Shown one piece after another: positions 46,884 through 56,206 of a stretch of DNA of 64,000 nt. The notes under the pieces are model-generated. The model was not told the origin of the DNA, searched no databases, and worked only from the letters and a program-made list of their open reading frames with translations. The stretch covers positions 372,001 to 436,000 of the forward strand of contig NZ_JACCKX010000001.1 in assembly GCF_013423955.1 (NCBI RefSeq). The letters run 5' to 3'. Position 1 is the first letter of the stretch. Each line of letters opens with the position of its first letter. The position numbers and the translations under genes were made by a program. This stretch comes from Ottowia beijingensis (GTDB lineage: Bacteria; Pseudomonadota; Gammaproteobacteria; Burkholderiales; Burkholderiaceae_C).

Positions 46884-46901
46884 ATGAAAGATTGATGACG
46901 G
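46884..46901 (-). promoter_or_regulatory. PHO-box-like sequence upstream of olsB
   Basis: Read on the minus strand, CCGTCATCAATCTTTCAT matches the PhoB consensus CTGTCATAWAWCTGTCAT at 15 of 18 positions: two imperfect direct repeats (CCGTCAT, TTTCAT) 11 bp apart. It is 73 bp upstream of the GTG start, a normal distance for a PhoB-activated promoter. A weak -10 (CATGTG) follows about 10 bp later. The match is by eye and untested. Confidence 0.5.
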
Positions 46902-47117
46902 TACACCGCATCGGCGCCCTGCCCCCGAATCAGGCGTTTGAAGTTGCGTGCAGATGCAACCAAGCCCGCCGCCGGCAGGGGCGGGCTCGGGCAGCCGTCT
47001 GATCCCCGAATCGCGCCACGCCCCGAGGGCGACCCCGGCCAAGAAACGCATCTCGCCCAACGCATCAGAGCCCTTACCCCCGATGCGGGCAAACACGCCG
47101 CCGCGGCATCCCGTTAA

Positions 47118-47137
47118 GATAGTAATCAGTTACTATC
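47118..47137 (+). promoter_or_regulatory. TetR operator dyad
   Basis: GATAGTAA-TCAG-TTACTATC is a perfect 8-bp inverted repeat with a 4-bp centre, 15 bp before the tetR start codon. Its AT-rich sequence and position fit an operator bound by the adjacent TetR-family protein, so autoregulation of the exporter operon is inferred. Confidence 0.65.
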
Positions 47138-47152
47138 TTTATCGTCCCCCGC

Positions 47153-47776
47153 ATGGAACCCGCGCTCCCCAAACACCTCCCCGCCGACGCGCGGCGTGCC
47201 CACACGGTGGAGGCCGTGATGGCATTGGCCGCCACGCAGAACCCGAGCGAGATCACCACCGCCGCCATCGCGCAGCACATGCAGCTGACGCAGGGCGCGT
47301 TGTTCCGGCATTTCCCCAACAAGGAGGCGATCTGGCAGGCCGTCATGCAATGGGTGGCCGAGCAGTTGCTGGGCCGGCTCATTCGCGCGGCCGAAGGCAA
47401 AGAGGCCAAGGCATCGTCCGTCGCCGCGCTGCGCGCCATGTTCCTGGCCCACATCGGCTTCGTGGCCGAGCACCCCGGTGTGCCGCGCATGATGTTCGGC
47501 GAACTGCAGCGCGCCGAGACCACGCCGGCCAAGCAGCTGGTGCAGGCCTTGGTGACGCACTACGGCCAGCGCCTGCACACCCTGCTGGAAGAGGGCAAGG
47601 CGCGCGGCGAGCTGGCGCCCACGCTGGACAGCCAGGCCGCCGCCACGCTGTTCATCGGCACCGTGCAGGGCCTGGTGATGCAGGCCATGCTGGCCGGCGA
47701 CATGGGGCGCATGCGCAGCGATGCGCCCCGCGTGTTCGAGATCTACCTGCGCGGCATTCGGAGCGACGCGACATGA
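47153..47776 (+). CDS. TetR-family repressor of the downstream exporter operon
   Basis: 207 residues. The N-terminal HTH is clear (HTVEAVMALAATQNPSEITT, AAIAQHMQLTQGALFRHFPN, KEAIWQAVMQWVAEQL). A helical ligand-binding domain follows (MFLAHIGFVAEHPGVPRMMF, AATLFIGTVQGLVMQAMLAG). Its stop overlaps the HlyD-type gene (ATGA), so it is the first gene of the exporter operon and probably its regulator through the dyad at 47118. The ligand is not known. Confidence 0.83.
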   Translation: MEPALPKHLPADARRAHTVEAVMALAATQNPSEITTAAIAQHMQLTQGALFRHFPNKEAIWQAVMQWVAEQLLGRLIRAAEGKEAKASSVAALRAMFLAHIGFVAEHPGVPRMMFGELQRAETTPAKQLVQALVTHYGQRLHTLLEEGKARGELAPTLDSQAAATLFIGTVQGLVMQAMLAGDMGRMRSDAPRVFEIYLRGIRSDAT

Positions 47777-48920
47777 AACTTCCCATCCGGGGCCGCACCC
47801 TCGGCCTGCTGGCCATCCTCGTGCCGCTGCTGGCACTGTTCGTCTGGGTGGTGCTGCGCGCCGGCCCGCTGGCGCCGGTGCCGGTCACGGTGGCCCAGGT
47901 GCAAAGCCGTGCCATCCAGCCGGCGCTGTTCGGCATCGGCACCGTGCAGGCGCGCTACACCTACAAGATCGGCCCCACCCTGCCGGCGCGCGTGCGCACG
48001 CTGAACGTGCACGTGGGCGATGCCGTAAAGGCTGGCCAGTTGCTGGGCGAGATGGACCCGGTGGACCTGGACAGCCGGATGCAGGCCCAGCAGGCGGTGC
48101 TGGGCCGCGCCGAGGCCAGCGTGCGCGAGGCGCAGGCGCGCCAGGCCTTCGCCCGCTCGCAGGCCGAGCGCTACCGCGTGCTGGAGCAGGCCCAGGCCGT
48201 GAGCCGCGAAAGCCTGGACACGCGCCGGCAAGAGCTGCAGATCGCCGACGCCGCGCTGACCGTGTCGCAGCAGGAGCTGGCCCGCGCCCGCGCCGACCAG
48301 CAGGCGCTGCGCGCGCAGCGCGACAACCTGCGCCTGCTGGCGCCGGTGGACGGCGTGGTGGTGCTGCGCGATGCCGACCCCGGCACCACCATCGTGGCCG
48401 GGCAGACGGTGATCGAGCTGCTCGACCCGAAGACGCTGTGGATCAACACCCGCTTCGACCAGGTGCGCGCCGCCGGGCTGGCGGCCGAACTGCCGGCGCA
48501 GATCGTGCTGCGCTCAGGTGCCGGCGAGCCGCTGGCCGGCCTGGTCAGCCGCATCGAACCCAAGGCCGACGCCGTGACCGAGGAAACGCTGGCCAAGGTC
48601 GACTTCGCGCAGATGCCCACGCCGCTGCCGCCCATCGGCGAGCTGGCCGAGGTCACCGTCACCCTGCCCGCGCGCCGGCGGCGCCCACCATCCCCAACGC
48701 CGCCGTGCACCGGCAGAACGGGCAGACCGGCGTCTGGCGCATCCAGGGTAACAACCCCGTCTTCACGCCCGTGCAGCTGGGTGCTGCCGATCTGGACGGC
48801 CACGTGCAGGTGCACGATGGCCTGAAGGAAGGCGATCAACTGGTGGTCTACAGCGAAAAACCGCTGAACCCGCGCCACCGGCTGCAGGTGGTCGAGCAGA
48901 TCGCCAAGGGGGCGAAATGA
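47773..48920 (+). CDS. HlyD-type membrane fusion protein (DevB-like; frameshifted)
   Basis: Periplasmic adaptor of an ABC exporter. A membrane anchor (LGLLAILVPLLALFVWVVLR) is followed by a lipoyl/barrel domain (YTYKIGPTLPARVRTLNVHV, GDAVKAGQLLGEMDPVDLDS), a long coiled coil (RMQAQQAVLGRAEASVREAQ) and barrel segments (DGVVVLRDADPGTTIVAGQT). The frame breaks at about 48680; the corrected end reads AAPTIPNAAVHRQNGQTGVW, LGAADLDGHVQVHDGLKEGD. About 382 residues. Its stop overlaps the permease start. The gene order adaptor-permease-ATPase matches DevBCA-type systems. Confidence 0.8.
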
Positions 48921-50119
48921 TCAGCCTGGCCGGCCGCGACATCCTGCACGGCTGGGGCAAGTTCGTCTTCACCGGCATCGGGCTGGGCCTGCTGATCGGC
49001 GTGACGCTGATCATGGCCGGCGTGTACCGCGGCATGATCGACGATGCCCAGGCCCTGCTGGACAACAGCGGCGCCGACCTGTGGGTGGTGCAGCAGGACA
49101 CGCTGGGGCCCTACGCCGAGCCCTCCAGCCTGCCCGACGACGCCTACCGCAGCGTGCGGCTGACGCGCGGTGTTGAACAGGCCGTCAACATCACCTACCT
49201 GACGATGCAGGCGCGGCGCGGCAGCCAGGACGTGCGCACCATGGTAGTGGGCGTGGCGCCCGGCGCCAGCACCCAGCCCGGCTGGCCGCGCCATCTGGTG
49301 GCGGGCCGCCACCTCACGCACAGCCATTACGAGGCGGTGGCCGACATCGCCTCCGGCTTCGCGCTGGGCGACCGCATCCAGATCCGGCGCAAGCAGTACA
49401 CCGTGGTGGGGCTGACGCGGCGCATGGTGTCCTCGGGCGGCGATCCGATGATCTTCATCCCGCTGAAGGATGCCCAGGAAGCGCAGTTCCTCAAGGACAA
49501 CGACGCCATCTGGCAAAGCCGCCGCCGCACCCAGGCCAACCCCGCCTTCAACCGGCCCGGCGCCCCCGGCGTGCTGGATGCCGTGATCGCCTCGCAGAGC
49601 AGCAACACCTCGGTCAACGCCGTCTTGGTCACGCTGCAGCCGGGCCATTCGGCCGACGAGGTGGCGCAGTCCATCGAGCGCTGGAAGCGCCTGACCGCCT
49701 ACACGCGCGCCGACATGCAGGAAATCCTGGTCGGCAAGCTGATCTCCACCTCGGCCCGGCAGATCGGCATGTTCCTGGCCATCCTGGCGGTGGTCAGCGC
49801 GGCCATCGTGGCCTTCATCATCTACACGCTGACCATGGACAAGATCCGCGAGATCGCCGTGCTCAAGCTCATCGGCACGCGCAACCGCACCATCGCCTGG
49901 ATGATCGCGCAGCAGGCGCTGGCGCTGGGCCTGATCGGCTTCATGGTGGGCAAGATCGCCGCCACGCTGGCCGGGCCGGCGTTTCCACGCTACGTGCTGC
50001 TGCTGCCGCAGGACACCATCACCGGCTTCTTTGTCGTGATGGGCATCTGCCTGCTGGCCAGCCTGGTGTCGATCCGGCTGGCGCTGAAAGTGGATCCCGC
50101 CGAGGCGGTCGGAGGCTGA
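48917..50119 (+). CDS. ABC exporter permease, FtsX/MacB type (DevC-like)
   Basis: 400 residues. The first membrane helix (FVFTGIGLGLLIGVTLIMAG) is followed by a ~220-residue periplasmic domain, then three helices typical of FtsX permeases (QIGMFLAILAVVSAAIVAFI, AWMIAQQALALGLIGFMVGK, GFFVVMGICLLASLVSIRLA). The cytoplasmic coupling segment (MDKIREIAVLKLIGTRN) is well conserved. It overlaps the adaptor gene and is 2 bp from the ATPase gene. The substrate is probably a lipid or hydrophobic compound by family, without direct evidence. Frame intact. Confidence 0.83.
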   Translation: MISLAGRDILHGWGKFVFTGIGLGLLIGVTLIMAGVYRGMIDDAQALLDNSGADLWVVQQDTLGPYAEPSSLPDDAYRSVRLTRGVEQAVNITYLTMQARRGSQDVRTMVVGVAPGASTQPGWPRHLVAGRHLTHSHYEAVADIASGFALGDRIQIRRKQYTVVGLTRRMVSSGGDPMIFIPLKDAQEAQFLKDNDAIWQSRRRTQANPAFNRPGAPGVLDAVIASQSSNTSVNAVLVTLQPGHSADEVAQSIERWKRLTAYTRADMQEILVGKLISTSARQIGMFLAILAVVSAAIVAFIIYTLTMDKIREIAVLKLIGTRNRTIAWMIAQQALALGLIGFMVGKIAATLAGPAFPRYVLLLPQDTITGFFVVMGICLLASLVSIRLALKVDPAEAVGG

Positions 50120-50121
50120 GC

Positions 50122-50829
<708 letters not shown>

Positions 50830-50915
50830 CGCTGCCGCACGGGCAGAATGCGGCGCGTGAGCCCCCGACGACCTCGCCCAGCCGCGCCGAACATGCCCTG
50901 GCCTGTCACCCCGCC

Positions 50916-51458
50916 ATGCCCTGTGCGGCGGTGCGCAGCCTGCGCGCTGCCTGGCACTGGCGCACCCAGGGCGGCACCCCGCGACTGCACCTGCGCTACA
51001 CGCTGCACGCCGATGTGCAGGCGCTGCGGCTGCCTGACAGACGACCGCCACGTTTTGCCGACGGCCTGTGGCGCCACACCTGCTTCGAGGCCTTCGTCGG
51101 CGCGCCCGGCGGCAGTGCGTACCACGAGTTCAACTTCGCACCCTCGGGCGAATGGGCGGCCTACGGCTTCAGCGCCGAGCGACAGCGCGATGCGGCGGCC
51201 GACCAACCCCTGGCGTCGCTCGCGCTGGCGCCCTTGGTGCTGCAAGATGGCTCGGTGCTGACGCTGGACGTGGGCCTGCCGCTGGCCGCGCTGCCCGCCG
51301 GTGCGCCCGATGCACCGTTGCCGCTGGGCCTGACGGCCGTCATCGAAGCACAGGACGGCCACCTGAGTTACTGGGCGCTGCACCACCCCGCCGCGCAGCC
51401 CGACTTCCACCATCGTGGCGGCTGGACGGCGCGCGTGCCGGCACCTCACGCTGCCTGA
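50916..51458 (+). CDS. DOMON-like domain protein
   Basis: 180 residues from ATG 50916. A beta-sandwich of the bacterial DOMON-like type: RTQGGTPRLHLRYTLHADVQ, RFADGLWRHTCFEAFVGAPG, SAYHEFNFAPSGEWAAYGFS and LGLTAVIEAQDGHLSYWALH, with the final FHHRGGW. Related domains bind sugars or heme; this group is undefined. Homology-like sequence (AEHALACHPA) continues just upstream of the ATG in the same frame, so the true start may be earlier with a lost base. Overlaps the convergent methyltransferase by 13 bp. Confidence 0.62.
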   Translation: MPCAAVRSLRAAWHWRTQGGTPRLHLRYTLHADVQALRLPDRRPPRFADGLWRHTCFEAFVGAPGGSAYHEFNFAPSGEWAAYGFSAERQRDAAADQPLASLALAPLVLQDGSVLTLDVGLPLAALPAGAPDAPLPLGLTAVIEAQDGHLSYWALHHPAAQPDFHHRGGWTARVPAPHAA

Positions 51459-52155
51459 GTCTGCGCGCCGTCGTCCGGCTTGCGCGCCACGATGAAGGCG
51501 CGCACATCGCGGCCGCTGCCCGTGCCGTGGCGTTCGCTGGCCTGCACCTGCAGGCCGGCGCGCTGCATGGCGGCGCGCAGGCGCGGTTCGTCCAGGAACT
51601 GCAGGTACGGCGCCCGGCCCATGGCACGCAGCACGGGCATCAGCAGCCGCAGCCCGCCCACGGCGAACGGGTTCAGCTCGGCGATGCACGGCGTCTTGGA
51701 GATCAGCAGCCCGCCGGGCCGCAGCGCGCGCACGATGCCGGCCAGCGCGGTGTCCAGGTCGGCGGTCAGGTGCAGCAGGTTGAAGGCCAGCACGCGGTCG
51801 TAGCGCGCCTGCCCCAGTTCGGGTGCGTCGGCGTCGGCCAGTTCGAACACCAGTTGCGGCACCGGCTGCGCCGCCAGGCGCTCGCGCGCGATGGCCAGCA
51901 TCTCGGGCGAAAAGTCGGTGGCCAGCAGGCGCCCCGTGTGCGGCGCCAGGCGCAGCGCGGTGCTGCCGGTGCCGCAGCCCAGCTCCAGCACCTCGTGCGT
52001 GGGCGCCAGCAGGCCGATGACGCGCGCCAGGCTCTTTCGTAGCCCGCCGGGTCGCTCATGGTGTGGCCGGCATAGCGGCGGGCGATCCAGTTCCAGAAGC
52101 GGGCCCGGCGCGCCTGCGCGGCGGCCTGGGTGCCCGGGGGCGAAGTCGTGTTCAT
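51446..52155 (-). CDS. Class I SAM-dependent methyltransferase (frameshifted)
   Basis: About 236 residues. ATG 52155 gives MNTTSPPGTQAAAQARRARF, NWIARRYAGHTMSDPAGYE; one extra A at about 52038 restores KSLARVIGLLAPTHEVLELG. AdoMet motif I is VLELGCGTGSTALRL, followed by LLATDFSPEMLAIARERL and ADADAPELGQARYDRVLAFN. Such small enzymes methylate diverse small molecules; the substrate is not evident. Cytoplasmic. Confidence 0.75.
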
Positions 52156-52281
52156 GTTGTCTTTCAGACCGCTTGGGCGGCGATGCACGCATCGTAGCCC
52201 GGCGCGCACGGCCTGACGCACAATCACGCCCAAGCCCCGAGCGGACCCGCGCCGCCAGCTATCAAAACACAAGTCATGCCC

Positions 52282-53485
52282 ATGCAATTCGGCCTCGAAC
52301 GTTTTCTGCAAGACCCTGCGCTGCGCGCCCCTGAAAGGCCGCCGCGTCGCGCTGCTGGCGCACCCGGCCTCGGTCACGCGCGATCTGACGCATTCGCTCG
52401 ATGCACTGGCCGCCCTGCCCGATGTGCGGCTCACCGCCGCCTTCGGCCCGCAGCACGGCCTGCGCGGCGACAAGCAGGACAACATGATGGAGTCGCCCGA
52501 CTTCACCGACCCGCGCCTCGGCATCCCCGTGTTCAGCTTGTACGGCGAGGTGCGCCGCCCCACCGACGCGATGCTGGCATCGTGGGACGTGGTGCTGGTC
52601 GACCTGCAGGACCTGGGTTGCCGCATATACACCTTCATCACCACGCTGCGCTACGTGCTGGAGGCCGCGGCGGCGCACGGCAAGGCCGTATGGGTGCTCG
52701 ACCGCCCCAACCCCGCCGGCCGCCCGGTGGAAGGGCTGACGCTGCGCGACGGCTGGGAGAGCTTCGTCGGCGCCGGCCCTATGCCCATGCGCCATGGCAT
52801 GACGATGGGTGAGCTGGGGCACTGGTTCATCGATTTGCTCAAGCTCGATGTCGAATACCGCGTCATCACCATGCAAGGCTGGCAGCCCGACGCCGCGCCC
52901 GGCTTCGGCTGGCCGACTGAACGGACGTGGGTCAATCCCAGCCCCAACGCCCCCAACTTGAGCATGGCGCGCGCCTATGCCGGCACCGTGATGCTGGAAG
53001 GCACCACTTTGAGCGAAGGCCGCGGCACCACGCGCCCGCTGGAGCTGTTCGGTGCGCCCGACATCGACACGCGCCGCCTGCTGGCCGACATGCGTGCGCT
53101 GGCCCCCGACTGGCTGCGCGGCTGCGTGCTGCGCGAATGCTGGTTCGAGCCGACCTTTCACAAGCACGTGCACCAGCTGTGCGCCGGCGTGCAGATCCAC
53201 GTGGAAGACCCGACGCATTACGACCACGCCGCCTTCCAGCCCTGGCGGCTGCAGGCGCTGGCCTTCAAGGCGATCCGCCGCCAGCAGCCCGGCTACCCGC
53301 TGTGGCGCGACTTCCCCTACGAATACGCCTTCGGCAAGCTGCCCATCGACGTGATCAACGGCAGCCCGCTGCTGCGCGAATGGGTGGACGATGCGCAGGC
53401 CACCCCGGCCGATCTGGACGCGCTGGCCCAGGCCGACGAAGCGGCTTGGCGGCAGGCACGCCAGCCGTTTCTGCTTTATGAGTGA
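52282..53485 (+). CDS. DUF1343 protein, NamZ-like exo-N-acetylmuramidase (frameshifted)
   Basis: DUF1343 members include NamZ, which removes terminal N-acetylmuramic acid from peptidoglycan fragments. The sequence shows RRVALLAHPASVTRDLTHSL, FGPQHGLRGDKQDNMMESPD, VFSLYGEVRRPTDAMLASWD, VLVDLQDLGCRIYTFITTLR and VWVLDRPNPAGRPVEGLTLR. Later come GTTLSEGRGTTRPLELFGAP and CWFEPTFHKHVHQLCAGVQI. One base is missing at about 52333 (GCCCCTGAA). About 401 residues. No signal peptide, so cytoplasmic muropeptide recycling is inferred. ATG 52276 is an alternative start. Confidence 0.78.
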
Positions 53486-53562
53486 AATCGGCCTCCAGCG
53501 CCCATCCAGAAAGTGCCAGCTATCGTTTGTGAAGTAAAACGCATCCAGAGAAGGAAACCGCC

Positions 53563-53913
53563 ATGAGCGCCGTCACGATCTACCACAACCCCCGGTGCAG
53601 CACCTCGCGCAACGCGCTGGCGCTGCTGCGCGAGCGCGGCATCGAGCCGCAGGTTGTCGAATACCTCAAGACCCCGCCCAGCCGCGATGAGCTGCAGCGC
53701 ATCGCCGCCGCCACCGGCGAGCCGCTGCGCGCCCTGCTGCGCACCAAGCAGCCCGAATACCTGGAGCAGGGTCTGGACGATCCGCAGCTGTCCGACGACC
53801 AGCTGCTCGACGCCATGCTGACCACGCCGGTGCTCATCAACCGCCCGATCGTCGTCAGTGCGAAAGGCGCGCGCCTGGGTCGGCCGCTGGAGCGCGTGCT
53901 GGAGGTGCTGTGA
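53563..53913 (+). CDS. arsC: Glutaredoxin-dependent arsenate reductase
   Basis: 116 residues of the ArsC/Spx-like family. The catalytic Cys12 is in YHNPRCSTSRNALALL. Other family parts are VVEYLKTPPSRDELQRIAAA, LLRTKQPEYLEQGLDDPQLS and the Arg in VLINRPIVVSAKGARLGRP. It reduces arsenate to arsenite, although some family members act on other substrates. AGAAGGAAACC precedes the ATG. No arsR or arsenite pump gene is nearby; a chromate transporter pair follows 86 bp downstream. Confidence 0.83.
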   Translation: MSAVTIYHNPRCSTSRNALALLRERGIEPQVVEYLKTPPSRDELQRIAAATGEPLRALLRTKQPEYLEQGLDDPQLSDDQLLDAMLTTPVLINRPIVVSAKGARLGRPLERVLEVL

Positions 53914-53998
53914 GCACCTGGCCGCACCCCATGACCGCGCCCTGAAAACGCCACGCCGGCCGCCACGTCAGGCCGCCCCGCCCACCGCACGCACCGCC

Positions 53999-54660
53999 AT
54001 GCCCCTGCCCCGCCGCCCGCCGAGCCGCTGAACGCCCCGCGCTCGCGCGCCGACCTGTTCTGGTCGTTCACCTGGCTGGCGCTGCAGGGCTTTGGCGGCG
54101 TGCTGGCGGTGGTGCAGCGCGAGCTGGTCGAGAAAAAGCGCTGGCTCTCGCGCGAGCAGTTCATCGAGGACTGGGCCGTGGCGCAGATCATGCCCGGCCC
54201 CAACGTGGTCAACCTGTCGATGATGATCGGCGACCGCCACTTCGGCCTGAGCGGCGCGCTGGCGGCGCTGGCCGGCATGCTGGTGCTGCCGCTGGGCGTG
54301 GTGCTGGTGCTGGCGGCGCTGTTCGCCACCGTGGCCGACCATGAGCTGGCGCAGCGCGCGCTGCGCGGCATGGGCGCGGTGGCCGCGGGCCTGATCATCG
54401 CCACCGGCATCAAGCTGATCGCCGCGCTGCGCAGCAACGTGATGGGGCCGGCCGCCTGCGCGCTGCTGGCGCTGGCCAGCTTCGTCGCCATCGCGCTGCT
54501 GCGCTGGCCGCTGGGCGCGGTGCTGCTGGTCATCGGCGGCGCCGGCTGCGCCTGGGCCTGGCACCGGCTGGGCGCCACGCCGACGCCACCGGGGCCGCTG
54601 GCGCACGGCGCGCCCCACCCCGCCGCGCTGACCGATGCCGACTCGGGGCAGAAGCCATGA
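53999..54660 (+). CDS. Chromate transporter, first half (short ChrA; frameshifted near start)
   Basis: About 220 residues. The ATG at 53999 reads MPLPRR; one base added near 54018 joins it to PAEPLNAPRSRADLFWSFTW and the CHR domain: LQGFGGVLAVVQRELVEKKR, WLSREQFIEDWAVAQIMPGP, NVVNLSMMIGD. Membrane helices follow (ALAGMLVLPLGVVLVLAALF, GAVAAGLIIATGIKLIAALR). Short CHR proteins work as pairs encoded in tandem; the second gene starts at 54657 with ATGA overlap. Likely exports chromate or a related anion. Confidence 0.8.
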
Positions 54661-55252
54661 CCATCACCCTCACCCCCGCCGACTGGCTGGCGCTGTTCAC
54701 GCACTTCCTGTCGCTGTCGCTGCTGGCCGTGGGCGGTGCCATTGCCACGGCGCCCGACATGCACCGCTACCTGGTCGGCGCGCGCGGCTGGCTGAGCGAC
54801 GGGCAGTTCAGCGCCTCCATCGCGCTGGCGCAGGCGGCGCCGGGGCCCAACGTGCTGTTCGTCGGCCTGGTGGGCTGGAACGTGGGGCTGAACGCCGGCG
54901 GCGGCCCGGCCGGCGGGCCACGCGCCTATGCGCTGGCGCTGGGGGCGTGGCCGTGGCCATGCTGGGCATGCTGATCCCTTCGGGCATCCTGACCTACACC
55001 GCCACGCGCTGGCTGTACCGGCACCGCGGGCTGCGCGCGGTGCGCGCCTTCAAGGCCGGCATGGCGCCCATCGTGGTGGCGCTGCTGATCGCCACCGGCT
55101 GGCTGCTGACCGCCGCGCACGACCAGCCCGCGCGCGACGCGCCGCTGTGGCTGCTCACGGCCGCGGCCACCTTGATCGTGTGGCGCACCCGGCTGCACCT
55201 GCTGTGGCTGATCGGCGCCGGCGCGGTGCTGGGGATGCTGGGGCTGGTCTAG
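54657..55252 (+). CDS. Chromate transporter, second half (short ChrA; frameshifted)
   Basis: About 199 residues, overlapping the first half. CHR features are LFTHFLSLSLLAVGGAIATA, PDMHRYLVGARGWLSDGQFS and IALAQAAPGPNVLFVGLVGW. One G is missing from GGGGG at about 54945, after which AVAMLGMLIPSGILTYTATR and further helices (MAPIVVALLIATGWLLTAAH, LLWLIGAGAVLGMLGLV) follow. Works with the preceding protein as one transporter. Confidence 0.8.
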
Positions 55253-55414
55253 CGCCGCGCTGGCGGCCCGCGCATCGGCGGGCGGGCACGGGTCAGCGCA
55301 AGCATTAAGGGGAGTATGCCTCTCCAGCGCCTGCCCATCGGGCGCTGGCGGCCTGCATGGCAGGGAGTATGTGCCTTCACTGTGCGGCGGCCACGCCGGC
55401 CGCTCACCCTTCCC

Positions 55415-56178
55415 TCAGAAGTCGAGCAACTGCGGCAGCACCTGCGCCGAGGTTCCGGCCAGCACCCGGTGGGCAATGTCGTCCAGCTCGCTCGGGTGCG
55501 GGTTGACGATGACCACGCGCGCACCGGCCGCCCGCGCCTGGTGCGCGAGGCCGGCGGCCGGGTACACCGCGCCGGCGGTGCCCACCACCAGCATCACGTC
55601 GCAGCGCTCGGCCGCCTGCTCGGCCGCGGCCAGCGCGTCCATCGGCAGCATCTCGCCGAACCACACCACCGCCGGGCGCAGCAGGTTGCCGCACTGCGCG
55701 CAGCGCGGCGGGTGGCCGGGCTCGGCCTGCGCCACGCCACAGCCGTCCTGCGGGCGGCGCGCCAGCGCGCAGGGTCGAGCCACTGGTCGTCGAAGATGTT
55801 GCCGTGCAGCGCCAGCACCTCGGGGCTGCCGGCCTTCTGGTGCAGGCCGTCCACGTTCTGCGTCGCCAGCGTCAGCCGGCCGGGGTGCCGCTGCTGAAAC
55901 GCCGCCACGGCGTGGTGGCCGGCGTTGGGCTGCACGTGAACCATGTTGGCGCGCCGCTCGGCGTACCAGTCCCACACGCGCTGCGGGTCGCGCCGGAAGG
56001 CGGCTTCGGTGGCCAGGTCTTCGGCGCGGAAGTTGGCCCACAGGCCGGTCTGCGCGTCGCGAAACGTGGGCACGCCCGATTCGGCGCTGACGCCGGCGCC
56101 CGTCAGCATGGCGATGTGGGCTGCGTCCTGCAGCCATTGGCGCACCTCGTCCTGCGCCGGGAAGAAAGCAGCGGTCAT
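55415..56178 (-). CDS. Sirtuin NAD-dependent protein deacylase (frameshifted)
   Basis: CobB-like sirtuin of about 254 residues. NAD-binding motifs are MLTGAGVSAESGVPTFRDAQ and TQNVDGLHQKAGSPEVLALH, with the catalytic His in ALHGN. After a break at about 55775 come a zinc pair (RCAQCGNLLRP), VVWFGEMLPMDALAAAEQAA, VVGTAGAVYPAAGLAHQARA and IVNPHPSELD. Start ATG 56178 (MTAAFFPAQDEVRQWLQDAA). It removes acyl groups from lysines using NAD. Confidence 0.83.
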
Positions 56179-56206
56179 GGCGCGCGAGCTTACCAAGCCG
56201 GCGGCG

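Larger units (their letters stand above)
46812..47152. other. Regulatory gap between olsB-like and tetR genes
   Basis: 341 bp between divergent genes. It holds the olsB ribosome site near 46812-46830, a PHO-box-like sequence at 46884-46901 and the TetR operator dyad at 47118-47137. The centre (about 46910-47100) is G/C-rich, and I see no gene in it. Confidence 0.5.

Noticed and set aside
50848-51261. Arg/Cys-rich frame starting MRRVSPRRPRP before the DOMON-like gene
   Set aside because: It overlaps the DOMON-like gene in another frame and has shadow-type composition; its first codons may belong to the DOMON-like gene if a base is missing, but this cannot be shown.
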